Shown piece by piece: positions 8,624-15,223 of a stretch of 25,990 nucleotides of DNA. Position 1 is the first letter of the stretch; the number at the start of each line of letters is the position of its first letter. The notes under the pieces were generated by a model, which was not told the DNA's origin, searched no databases, and saw nothing but the letters and a program-made list of their open reading frames with translations. The DNA lies in the NCBI GenBank assembly GCA_029212905.1, contig JARGPB010000031.1:1-25990 (forward strand), in the 5' to 3' direction. Source of the DNA: Thalassovita sp. GTDB lineage: Bacteria; Pseudomonadota; Alphaproteobacteria; Rhodobacterales; Rhodobacteraceae. Both the position numbers and the translations under genes were made by a program.

Positions 8624-10042
8624 TCAGAATTGGCGATTTTGGAAAGCCTCAAGCGCACGCTTGCGGCCCTCTTCTGCGGTCACAATAGGCGCTGGATAGG
8701 ACGCAGATGGCTCAAGCCCCCAGCGGCGAGGGATCGCATCGAAGTAAGACAACGCAGAGGCCGGTGGGTTGGACTGCCCTTCTGCGATCCAATGTCGAGC
8801 ATACAGCCCATTGGGATCGAATTTCTTTAGCTGCGTGACAGGATTGAACACCCGAAAATAGGGGGCTGCGTCCGGTCCCGACCCCGCCGCCCATTGCCAT
8901 CCCATTGCATTCGCTGCGGGATCCCAGTCGATCAGGCAATCCTGGAACCAGTCCCGTCCGATCCGCCAGTCGGTCAGCAGATGCTTCGTCAGATAGGACG
9001 CCACGATCATCCGCCCCCTGTTATGCATCCGCCCGGTCACATACATCTCTCGCATGGCCGCATCGACAAATGGTATGCCCGTCCGCCCCATTTTCCACGC
9101 TCTCACATGCGGGTGGTTCGGGTCGGTCTGCCACGGGAACGCATCCCAGTCCTGTTTCCAGTTCCCAGTCAACAAGTGCGGCGTGTGATACGCCAGATGA
9201 TAGGAAAACTCGCGCCAGACCAGCTCTTTGAGGAAGGTTTCAGCCCCTGCGGCCCCCTCATTCAGCGCCCGCCAGCCTGCGTGCCAGCATTGCCGCGCAG
9301 AGATTTCCCCCAGCGCCAGATGCTCGGACAGATGCGAGGTGCCCGCGACACCGGGCAAGTCGCGCTGATCTTTGTACTCTGCGATTGGCCCCGAGGCGAA
9401 GCCTGCCAGGCGCGATTGGGCTGCGTCCTCGCCTGGTTGCGCATGGGGCCGCAGCACATCGGCCCCGCGCTGCATACGCCCCGCAAGTTTCCAGTCTGAC
9501 AGGGTTTCAGACGCGGGCCAGTTGGGCGGGATCGGAATTTTAAGGGGCTGAGCCAAACAGGATGGCACCTCGCGACCGGAAACCGCCCGCCAAAAGGGCG
9601 TGTAGACACGGTATGGCCCGCCCGCCCCGGTCTGGACGGTTTGCGGCTCGAACAAAAGCTGCCCGTCAAAGCTCTGCGCCTCGATACCTTGTTGCTTCAG
9701 CTCGGCCTTGATGGCTGCGTCACGTTCGCGGTAGGTCGGATCAAAATTCCGGGTCCAGTAGACCGCCCGCGCGTTGGTTTCCCGAACAAGCGCTTGCAAC
9801 ACGTCCCGCGCCGGACCTGAACGCAGGATCAGCCGACTGCCCTGGACGTCCAGAGCCTTGGACAGGGTCTCCAGCCCAAGACCCAGCCGAAACGCGGGGG
9901 CTGCGCCCAGGGCAGAGACGGCCTCGTCACGGATAAAAACCGGGATCACAGCCCCGCGCGCGGCAGCCGCAGTCAGGGCCGGATGATCCCGCAGCCGCAG
10001 ATCGCGACGCAGCCAAAGCAGGACCGGAGCGCCGTCAGACAT
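8624..10042 (-). CDS. phr: Deoxyribodipyrimidine photo-lyase (class I)
   Basis: This 472-residue FAD-dependent light-driven repair enzyme reverses cyclobutane pyrimidine dimers. The N-terminal antenna-binding domain starts VLLWLRRDLRLRDHPAL. The C-terminal FAD domain has GRTGIPFVDAAMRE, TGRMHNRGRMIVASYLTKHLLTDWR, WDPAANAMGWQWAAGSGPDAAPYFRVFNP and related blocks that form the flavin pocket and tryptophan electron-transfer path. The length is normal for bacterial class I photolyases. It lies 40 bases after the HIT gene and 74 before cfa, on the same strand. In R. sphaeroides the orthologous phrA is induced by singlet oxygen with cfaA; I could not find a convincing matching sigma-E promoter here. 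Confidence 0.94.
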   Translation of the reverse strand: MSDGAPVLLWLRRDLRLRDHPALTAAAARGAVIPVFIRDEAVSALGAAPAFRLGLGLETLSKALDVQGSRLILRSGPARDVLQALVRETNARAVYWTRNFDPTYRERDAAIKAELKQQGIEAQSFDGQLLFEPQTVQTGAGGPYRVYTPFWRAVSGREVPSCLAQPLKIPIPPNWPASETLSDWKLAGRMQRGADVLRPHAQPGEDAAQSRLAGFASGPIAEYKDQRDLPGVAGTSHLSEHLALGEISARQCWHAGWRALNEGAAGAETFLKELVWREFSYHLAYHTPHLLTGNWKQDWDAFPWQTDPNHPHVRAWKMGRTGIPFVDAAMREMYVTGRMHNRGRMIVASYLTKHLLTDWRIGRDWFQDCLIDWDPAANAMGWQWAAGSGPDAAPYFRVFNPVTQLKKFDPNGLYARHWIAEGQSNPPASALSYFDAIPRRWGLEPSASYPAPIVTAEEGRKRALEAFQNRQF

Positions 10043-10082
10043 TGAGCAAATTTGCGCTAAAGTGATGCACTAAAATCAACGT

Positions 10083-10502
10083 CTAAGCATCTAAATTTGA
10101 ACGAATTTTATCGGCAATCTGCTTCAACACCGCGAAGTCTTCCATCTTCCCGGGGGGGCGCAGGCTGACGCCTTCGTGGCGCGGCAAAACGTGGTAGTGC
10201 AGGTGGAACACTTCTTGGCCACCGACGGCCTCGTTAAATTGCTGAACGGTCACGCCCTGCGCATCCAGCGCCGTCATCACGGTTTGCCCCATTTTTCGGA
10301 CGGTACGCAAACAGGCGGCCAGCTGGTCGTCGCTGGCGTCCAACATATTCCGGCAAGGCGTTTTGGGGATCACCAGGCAATGCCCATCAGCACGCGGCAT
10401 GATATCCATGAACACAAAGGTGTCTTCGTCTTCGTACAGTTTCTCGCAGGGGATTTCTCCACGCAGGATTTTGGCAAAGATATTGTCGGCCTCGTATGCC
10501 AT
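10083..10502 (-). CDS. HIT family (histidine triad) protein
   Basis: This 139-residue HINT-like nucleotide-binding protein carries the histidine triad HLHYHVLP (H100, H102, H104), where the middle histidine is the usual nucleophile. The N-terminus DNIFAKILRGEIPCEKLYED and the MPRADGHCLVIPK segment are typical of the family, which hydrolyses AMP-lysine or related phosphoramidates. The start is ATG 10502: AGGAGAA lies 7 bases upstream, and the earlier in-frame ATG at 10523 would place that Shine-Dalgarno sequence inside the protein. The gene follows acuI after a hairpin-containing 66-base gap. Confidence 0.92.
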   Translation of the reverse strand: MAYEADNIFAKILRGEIPCEKLYEDEDTFVFMDIMPRADGHCLVIPKTPCRNMLDASDDQLAACLRTVRKMGQTVMTALDAQGVTVQQFNEAVGGQEVFHLHYHVLPRHEGVSLRPPGKMEDFAVLKQIADKIRSNLDA

Positions 10503-10525
10503 CTGGCGGTTCTCCTGAATCATTG

Positions 10526-10553
10526 TCGGGCCAAAGCTAGCGCTCTGGCCCGA
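10526..10553. terminator. Strong hairpin between acuI and the HIT gene
   Basis: TCGGGCCA (10526-10533) pairs perfectly with TGGCCCGA (10546-10553). An inner AGC/GCT with a G-T pair extends the stem to about 12 bp and leaves a 4-base loop. No T-run follows on either strand. It may be a factor-assisted terminator, an mRNA-stabilising processing hairpin, or a partial barrier that sets expression of acuI against the downstream genes. Confidence 0.5.
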
Positions 10554-10568
10554 TAGTTTCCAGTCTGA

Positions 10569-11561
10569 TCAGGCGTTCACGTCCACCAGAACCCGGCCTT
10601 TGACCTGACCCTTCAGGATGTCCCGCCCCAATTGTGGCAGATCAGACAGGGTTGCGGGCTGGATCATCGCGTCCAGCTTGTCCATGGGCAGGTCTTTGGC
10701 AATACGTTCCCATGCACGGACGCGGTCCGCATAGGGCCGCATGACGGAATCGATACCCAGTAGGTTCACGCCACGCAGAATAAAGGGCGTGATCAGCGCG
10801 CCCTCGATTGCGGCGCCGCCCGCAAGGCCCACAGCGGCGACCGAGCAGCCATATTTCATCTGTTTCAGCACACGGCCCAGCATTCCCCCGCCGACAGCAT
10901 CAACGCAGCCCGCCCAGGTTTCGGCCTCCAGCGGTTTGCGCGTGATTTCAGACAGGTCTTCGCGCGGAACGATCTGGCTCGCCCCCAGAGCGCGCAGGTA
11001 TTCCTCGGTATCCGGGCGGCCTGTGACGGCGGCCACCTCGTAGCCCAAATTGGCCAGAATCGCCGTCGCGACCGAGCCAACACCCCCCGCAGCGCCCGTC
11101 ACCAGAACCGGACCACGATCCGGCGTCAGGCCGTGATCCTCCAGTGCCATGACGCACAGCATCGCGGTAAACCCGGCGGTGCCCACAGCCATCGCCTGGC
11201 GTGGGCTAAGCCCATCGGGCAGTGGCACCAGCCAATCGGCACGCACGCGGGCTTTTTGGGCATAGCCCCCCCAATGTGCCTCGCCGACGCGCCAGCCGGT
11301 CAGAACAACCTTGTCACCGGGCTTATAGCGCTCATCCGAGGAGGACTCGACCGTGCCGGCGAAATCAATACCAGGCACATGCGGATAGTTCCGCACCAAG
11401 CCCCCGCCCGGCCCGATGCACAGCCCGTCCTTGTAGTTGACTGTCGAATATTCGACGGCCACTGTCACCTCGGCCTCGGGCAGATCGCTATCGCTGATCT
11501 GTTTGACCTCGGCGTGGGTTTTGCCTTCGGCGTCTTTGTCGACGATCAGTGCATTGAACAT
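10569..11561 (-). CDS. acuI: AcuI/YhdH-type acryloyl-CoA reductase (MDR family)
   Basis: This 330-residue zinc-free medium-chain reductase probably reduces acryloyl-CoA to propionyl-CoA with NADPH. That step matters in DMSP and 3-hydroxypropionate metabolism and removes a toxic electrophile. Visible features are the GroES-like N-terminus with EYSTVNYKDGLCIGPGGG and HVPGIDFAGTV, then the Rossmann motif VTGAAGGVGSVA, and the family end GRVLVDVN. ATG 11561 has GGGGAGAAG upstream. No dmdA, dddP or prpE-type gene is in the window, so the DMSP link is family knowledge rather than context. It sits 44 bases after the DinB-like gene. Other YhdH-type quinone or enoyl reductase activity remains possible. 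Confidence 0.88.
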   Translation of the reverse strand: MFNALIVDKDAEGKTHAEVKQISDSDLPEAEVTVAVEYSTVNYKDGLCIGPGGGLVRNYPHVPGIDFAGTVESSSDERYKPGDKVVLTGWRVGEAHWGGYAQKARVRADWLVPLPDGLSPRQAMAVGTAGFTAMLCVMALEDHGLTPDRGPVLVTGAAGGVGSVATAILANLGYEVAAVTGRPDTEEYLRALGASQIVPREDLSEITRKPLEAETWAGCVDAVGGGMLGRVLKQMKYGCSVAAVGLAGGAAIEGALITPFILRGVNLLGIDSVMRPYADRVRAWERIAKDLPMDKLDAMIQPATLSDLPQLGRDILKGQVKGRVLVDVNA

Positions 11562-11605
11562 GGTCTCTTCTCCCCTTTGCGCATGACGCGCTCTAAATCT
11601 GGCTC

Positions 11606-12121
11606 TTACAGCCAGGGTCCTTCGGGTGGCATTAGGATCAGATCAGTGACCCAGCCCGTTGCCCCCGCCGCAGTTGCCATCGCATGCAACTGTCCCCGGT
11701 GATGCGTTTGGTGGTTAAAAAAATGAGATACAGCCTGCCCCATCGGCGCAGACATGTCCTGTTTCAGCAGACCCGAGTACCAGCTCAGATCGCCCAGAAG
11801 TTCGACCCCGCGCACATGTTCAGCCCACAGCAAAATACGCCCATCCGTGCGAAATCGTTCGCTGCTCCAGGCAGCAAGAGTCGGTGTCAGCGCAGTATTG
11901 TCTTTGGGTTCCACCTGAGGCCCCGGCCCTTTGTCAAAACGCGACATCCACAGCTGATCGCCCCACAACAGATGATTCACGGTTTTCAGGATCGAGCCGA
12001 AAAATGCGCCCCGCTCTTGGGTCAGCGCCTCCAGCGGCAGGGATTCCAGCGCAGATTTCATCTGATTGTTCTGCCATGCGTTATAGCGTGCCATCGTCAG
12101 GCAATAGTCGGGTGAGATCAT
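11606..12121 (-). CDS. DinB family protein
   Basis: This 171-residue four-helix-bundle protein is of the DinB/YfiT type, which includes metal-dependent thiol transferases. The expected metal-binding histidines are visible: H50 in ILKTVNHLLWGD, and H137 and H141 in HFFNHQTHHRGQLH. ATG 12121 is preceded by GGAAAGGGA. It opens the long minus-strand block and diverges from the GntR regulator gene across a 159-base spacer. The substrate cannot be inferred; thiol-dependent detoxification would fit the redox-stress genes downstream. Confidence 0.88.
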   Translation of the reverse strand: MISPDYCLTMARYNAWQNNQMKSALESLPLEALTQERGAFFGSILKTVNHLLWGDQLWMSRFDKGPGPQVEPKDNTALTPTLAAWSSERFRTDGRILLWAEHVRGVELLGDLSWYSGLLKQDMSAPMGQAVSHFFNHQTHHRGQLHAMATAAGATGWVTDLILMPPEGPWL

Positions 12122-12206
12122 GTGGATTATCCCTTTCCTTTTTCCATCACCTTTAGGCTAGCATAGGTTGACCGTCAGTCATCCCCACGGCGTATGAACT
12201 GAGTGC

Positions 12207-12235
12207 TTGTTTTGGCATGTGCCTCGTTTTTAAAT
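12207..12235 (+). promoter_or_regulatory. Candidate promoter of the GntR-family gene
   Basis: TTGTTT (12207-12212), a 17-base spacer and TTAAAT (12230-12235) give a weak vegetative-type promoter ending at the first operator. An alternative is TTGACC (12168-12173) with TATGAA (12193-12198), whose 19-base spacing is long. With either one, both operator candidates would lie where a bound repressor blocks transcription. Confidence 0.3.
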
Positions 12236-12244
12236 GTCTGACAA
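12234..12244. promoter_or_regulatory. Operator candidate 1 for the GntR/FadR-type regulator
   Basis: ATGTCTGACAA contains the perfect odd palindrome TGTC-T-GACA and fits the FadR-subfamily operator pattern TNGTNNNACNA at all positions but the first. A second copy lies 36 bases downstream, next to the start codon. Confidence 0.6.
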
Positions 12245-12269
12245 AAAAAATAATGGCTGCCAAGAGGAA

Positions 12270-12280
12270 ATGTCAGACAA
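12270..12280. promoter_or_regulatory. Operator candidate 2 for the GntR/FadR-type regulator
   Basis: ATGTCAGACAA repeats the first site with only the central base changed and again holds a perfect palindrome (TGTC-A-GACA). It lies between the Shine-Dalgarno sequence GAGGAAA (12264-12270) and the ATG at 12281. A bound protein here would block transcription of the gene, consistent with autorepression. Confidence 0.6.
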
Positions 12281-13027
12281 ATGAAAATCAGCCCGAACAG
12301 CTCTGGGGATCTTTCGGCGCAAATCGCCACCGCGATCCGCGACGCCATCGTCAGCGGCGCCCTTATTGTCGATTCCCGTTTGCCCTCCGAGGCCGAGCTG
12401 TCCGAGCAGTTCCAGGTATCCCGCCCCACTGTGCGCGAGGCACTGAAACGGCTGGCGGCGCAATCCCTTATCCGTACCCAGCGCGGCGCCACCGGGGGCG
12501 CATTTGTGAACCGGCTGTCCTTTGAAGAGGCATACGGCCAGCAGATCACCACCGCGACGCTGCTGTTGTCGATGAACGACGTCAGCTTTGACGTGGCCAG
12601 CGAGGCCCGTTTCGCAATGGAGCGCGCCTGCGCGCCTCTGTCCGCGCAGCGCCGCACCGCTGATCACTTGGCCAACATGCGGGCCGAAATCCACCGTCAG
12701 AGCCAACCAGGCTTGTCTGATCAGAGCTTCTGCGCATCGGATGTGGCCTTTCATAGGGCGTTGGTTGATGGGGCTGGGAATCCAGTATTGTCCTATCAAC
12801 TGGCCAGCGCAGTCGAAGCCATGCAGCCCCTGATGAACATGATCACCTTCACTGAACATTCGCGCGAACGGATTGTCGCCCTTCACACGTCTATTGCCGA
12901 TGCGCTGGACGCACGGGACGCCCCAGCCGTTGATACCCTGCTGATTGAGCTACAAGCCTATACCCGCAGCATCGCGCATGGCATCGCCGCCAAACCCCGC
13001 CCCGCCAAAGACGCCACCAGCCCCTGA
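12281..13027 (+). CDS. FadR-type GntR family transcriptional regulator
   Basis: This 248-residue regulator has a winged helix-turn-helix at about 8-75 (LPSEAELSEQFQVSRPTVREALKRL and a following wing RGATGGAFV). An all-helical FCD effector domain follows at about 95-230 (FDVASEARFAMERACAPL, DVAFHRALVDGAGNPVL, EHSRERIVALHTSIADALDARD). FCD regulators usually sense carboxylic acids through a metal or arginine pocket. Two matching palindromes overlap its own control region, which suggests autoregulation; other targets and the ligand are unknown. The first ATG with a Shine-Dalgarno sequence is 12281. An M23 peptidase gene follows 11 bases after the stop, probably co-transcribed. Confidence 0.93.
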   Translation: MKISPNSSGDLSAQIATAIRDAIVSGALIVDSRLPSEAELSEQFQVSRPTVREALKRLAAQSLIRTQRGATGGAFVNRLSFEEAYGQQITTATLLLSMNDVSFDVASEARFAMERACAPLSAQRRTADHLANMRAEIHRQSQPGLSDQSFCASDVAFHRALVDGAGNPVLSYQLASAVEAMQPLMNMITFTEHSRERIVALHTSIADALDARDAPAVDTLLIELQAYTRSIAHGIAAKPRPAKDATSP

Positions 13028-13038
13028 ACCGAGCCCCC

Positions 13039-13671
13039 ATGACCCGCATCTTCACCCGTCTCAGCCCCCTCCTGATCATGATGATGACAAGCGCCTGCCA
13101 GTTGGGCTCTTACGGGAAATCCGGGCCTTACTACTACACGGTCCAGAACCCGATCGCCGTTCAGATCCCGCCCAATGCGCCCTCGGTGATCCAGCAGTTT
13201 CGCCCGGCGACCGGGGAATTAGGGCGCGGAAACGCGGGCGAACACCCCGGAATCGACATCTACGAAGCCCGCGGCACCCCCATCCTGGCCGCTGCCGATG
13301 GAACCGTTATTGCCTCGTATTCCGAACCGTCCTATGGCCAGCGCATTGTGATCCAGCACGGTCAGGGGCCGCGGGGGCTCCCCATTCAAACCGTCTATAA
13401 ACACCTGAACAGCCGCGCGGTTCAAACCGGTCAGACCGTCCGGCGCGGCCAGCAGATCGGAGGCCTGGGCAATTCGGGCCTGTTGGCCGCTGGCATCCTG
13501 CATCTGCATTTCGAGGTCCACGAAAAACACGGTCCACGCACCCTTCCCCGCGACCCACATTTGTTTTGGGCTGGTGGCGTCGGGCGCATCACCTGCTTTG
13601 CCCCCAACGCTGCTGTTCCATTAGGTCACGTCACGCTGAGCTACCCGGTGAAATGCAAGCAACCCAACTGA
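13039..13671 (+). CDS. M23 family metallopeptidase (exported, possible lipoprotein)
   Basis: This 210-residue LytM-type endopeptidase is predicted to cut peptidoglycan cross-bridges or to act as an activator of other wall hydrolases. A hydrophobic leader ends MMMTSAC (C20); this resembles a lipobox but lacks the usual Leu/Val at -3, so lipidation is uncertain. The zinc and active-site residues are present: H69 and D73 in HPGID, H122 in VYKHL, H155 and H157 in HLHFEVH. The C-terminus after about residue 170 is short and has no SH3-like or LysM repeat. The gene lies just after the GntR gene, and the ssrA gene begins right after its stop. Confidence 0.9.
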   Translation: MTRIFTRLSPLLIMMMTSACQLGSYGKSGPYYYTVQNPIAVQIPPNAPSVIQQFRPATGELGRGNAGEHPGIDIYEARGTPILAAADGTVIASYSEPSYGQRIVIQHGQGPRGLPIQTVYKHLNSRAVQTGQTVRRGQQIGGLGNSGLLAAGILHLHFEVHEKHGPRTLPRDPHLFWAGGVGRITCFAPNAAVPLGHVTLSYPVKCKQPN

Positions 13672-13894
13672 GGGCTTTAAATCCGCCAGCGGGCCGACTA
13701 TATGTCAGGTGTTCTTCGGAACTATGGGCATAAACGCGCATGTAATAAACGGATCGGACCCGGGGGCGGTACCCGGCGGCTCCACCATATTTCCTTATTG
13801 GGGGAACTTGGGGCCGAAACAGGATCGACGAACGCGTAAAGATGTAGCTTTGCTTCGGTGAGATACCACCGTTATCGGTTCATAAAGTACAATT

Positions 13895-13933
13895 GCCAAT
13901 AACAATCGTGCTCCGGTCGCAATGGCTGCGTAA
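13895..13933 (+). other. tmRNA proteolysis-tag reading frame
   Basis: Reading from the resume codon GCC gives A-N-N-N-R-A-P-V-A-M-A-A and then TAA. The hydrophobic/Ala C-terminus is the ClpX-recognised degron type, and the N-terminal AN.NR part is the region that SspB adaptors bind in alphaproteobacteria. Asparagine at position 3, where aspartate is common, is the only notable change. Confidence 0.88.
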
Positions 13934-13989
13934 GCAGTCTGAGTAACCGAAACTTAAGCCCTGTCGCCTAGCCGCGGCAGGCGGGGTTC

Positions 13990-14022
13990 GCAGGTACCTG
14001 GCAACAGAAACCTGCACTTTTC
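13990..14022 (+). terminator. 3' hairpin and T-run of ssrA
   Basis: GCAGGT (13990-13995) pairs with ACCTGC (14010-14015), followed by ACTTTT. It may be both the last helix or pseudoknot of the coding RNA and the transcription terminator. A second, weaker hairpin (TTTCCC 14038-14043 with GGGAAA 14053-14058) follows without a T-run. Confidence 0.45.
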
Positions 14023-14104
14023 CCTTCATATGTGCTGTTTCCCGCTTTATCGGGGAAATCCCGTAGTTGTTCAGACTTCGTTTAGCCTTTTAACCTAGTT
14101 TCAG

Positions 14105-14129
14105 CCTCGCATTCTGATTTTAGGCGAGG
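14105..14129 (+). promoter_or_regulatory. Hairpin covering the ribosome binding site of the SnoaL-like gene
   Basis: CCTCGC (14105-14110) pairs with GCGAGG (14124-14129). The right arm contains the only Shine-Dalgarno-like sequence (GGCGAGG), 8 bases before ATG 14138, so the folded leader would hide it. Whether the fold is regulatory is inference. Confidence 0.4.
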
Positions 14130-14137
14130 TCATTCCA

Positions 14138-14563
14138 ATGGCAAATTCCGATGTAATGCGTGAGTGGTTTTCCCGTGTTTGGGAACAAGGCGATGTTTCC
14201 GCCATCGATGAACTGTTCGTTCCGGACACCCTGGCGCAGGGAATCGTGCCTGATATGGAAATGGGCGTGGATGAGTTCAAATTTCTTGTCGCGACGATCC
14301 AGGAGATGATCACCCCGCCCCAGATCCGCATCGACAAGATGATGGAGCAGGACGATTGGATCGCCGGGATGATGACCCTGGCGGCCGAAACTCAAGAACA
14401 CCGCAAACCCGTTCGGGTATCGTGTATGGTATTTTGTAGGTTCAAGGATGGGCAAATCGTCGAGGCGTATAACAGTTTCGATTTCGTCGGCTTCTTTGAG
14501 CAACTCGGCTTGCTCCCCGAAAGCACGATCGCCATCTGCATGTCCGGTCAGCCGATTGGCTAA
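14138..14563 (+). CDS. SnoaL-like / ester cyclase-type (NTF2-fold) protein
   Basis: This 141-residue cone-shaped alpha+beta protein is of the SnoaL/NTF2-like superfamily. The opening helix MREWFSRVWEQGDVSAIDELFVPD and the later VRVSCMVFCRFKDGQIVEAYNSFDFVGFFEQLGLLP are typical of ester-cyclase-like members. No catalytic role can be assigned, since the fold serves as isomerase, cyclase, hydrolase or simple binder. It lies between ssrA and sspB, and its own strong downstream hairpin suggests a separate transcript. Confidence 0.82.
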   Translation: MANSDVMREWFSRVWEQGDVSAIDELFVPDTLAQGIVPDMEMGVDEFKFLVATIQEMITPPQIRIDKMMEQDDWIAGMMTLAAETQEHRKPVRVSCMVFCRFKDGQIVEAYNSFDFVGFFEQLGLLPESTIAICMSGQPIG

Positions 14564-14566
14564 TCA

Positions 14567-14594
14567 GATCGCGCGCCAATCCCGGCGCGCGATC
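14567..14594 (+). terminator. Hairpin after the SnoaL-like gene
   Basis: GATCGCGCGCC (14567-14577) and GGCGCGCGATC (14584-14594) form a perfect 11-bp stem with loop AATCCC, starting 3 bases after the stop codon. No T-run follows, so termination may be weak or Rho-assisted, but position and strength fit a transcript end. Confidence 0.65.
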
Positions 14595-14688
14595 CGTTCC
14601 ACGACTTCGGCTGGAAAATTTCTCTGGGTGCTCTTTCGTTTTGTTCCGAATCCCCTATGCTCGGGGCCGGACTTTCAAGGAACCCCAG

Positions 14689-15153
14689 ATGTCGGACACC
14701 ATTGACTACGGTAAGCTGATGCATCGTGCGATGCGCAGTCTGATCCAGCAGGTGCTGGAAGATGTCGAAGCGAACGGCCTGCCGGGCGCTCATCATTTCT
14801 TCATAACTTTCGACACAACCCACCCCGAAGCACAGCTGGCCGATTGGCTTAAACAGCGGTATCCGTCGGAAATGACCGTCGTGATGCAGCATTGGTACGA
14901 GGGACTGGATGTCACGGATGAAGGTTTCTCGATCACGCTGAATTTCGGGGATCAGCCGGAACCGCTGTACATTCCCTATGATGCGATTCAGACCTTTGTG
15001 GATCCATCTGTCGAATTCGGCCTGCGCTTCGAAACAGCCGAGGATGAGGATGAGGACGAGGACGAAGATCTCACCTCATCAGAGGATGACCCGGCCCCGG
15101 CTCAGCCCCAGCATGACGCCGAAGTCGTCAGCTTGGACAAGTTCCGCAAATAA
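14689..15153 (+). CDS. sspB: SspB family protein (ClpXP adaptor, alpha type)
   Basis: This 154-residue adaptor binds ssrA-tagged proteins and delivers them to ClpXP. Residues of about 1-115 form the tag-binding domain (SLIQQVLEDVEANGLPGAHHFFITFDTTHPEA, LNFGDQPEPLYIPYDAIQTFVDPSVEFGL). A highly acidic flexible linker follows (EDEDEDEDED, about 118-145). The extreme C-terminus EVVSLDKFRK is the position of the ClpX-docking (XB) motif in SspB proteins. The start is ATG 14689: AAGGAA lies 7 bases upstream, and the longer frame from 14641 has no such site. The tmRNA gene that makes its substrate tag lies about 670 bases upstream. Confidence 0.93.
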   Translation: MSDTIDYGKLMHRAMRSLIQQVLEDVEANGLPGAHHFFITFDTTHPEAQLADWLKQRYPSEMTVVMQHWYEGLDVTDEGFSITLNFGDQPEPLYIPYDAIQTFVDPSVEFGLRFETAEDEDEDEDEDLTSSEDDPAPAQPQHDAEVVSLDKFRK

Positions 15154-15185
15154 GCGCAACCGTCACAGACCTGAAACAGAGTTCT

Positions 15186-15221
15186 GGCACCCACCCTTCA
15201 ACAACATGTTGAAAGGGTGCC
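15186..15221 (+). promoter_or_regulatory. Hairpin burying the ribosome binding site of the PmtA-like gene
   Basis: GGCACCC (15186-15192) pairs with GGGTGCC (15215-15221). An inner TTCAAC (15197-15202) pairs with GTTGAA (15208-15213) around a 5-base loop. The right arm contains AAAGGG, the Shine-Dalgarno sequence of ATG 15224. It could act as a thermosensor, a translational control element or the sspB transcript end; there is no T-run. Confidence 0.5.
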
Positions 15222-15223
15222 TT

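Larger units (their letters stand above)
13681..14022 (+). ncRNA. ssrA: Transfer-messenger RNA, circularly permuted two-piece alpha type
   Basis: The tRNA-like 3' part comes first: a T arm CCGGG-GGCGGTA-CCCGG, then CGGCTCC, A and CCA ending at 13787. A linker of about 22 bases (13788-13809) follows and is probably removed. The coding piece starts at 13810 with GGGGCCG, which pairs over 7 bp (one G-U) with CGGCTCC, rebuilding the acceptor stem. The tag frame lies at 13895-13933. The gene ends near a hairpin GCAGGT/ACCTGC (13990-14015) followed by a short T-run. This order is the known alphaproteobacterial arrangement, processed into acceptor and coding RNAs. It rescues stalled ribosomes with SmpB and tags nascent chains for proteolysis. 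The outer ends are approximate. Confidence 0.93.

Noticed and set aside
9262..9669. Alternative frame inside the photolyase gene
   Set aside because: Fully contained in a strong gene, no conserved motifs.
10043..10082. RpoE/ChrR-type (TGATC-like) promoter before the photolyase gene
   Set aside because: TGATTT is present but no fitting -10 at the proper spacing; not good enough to call.
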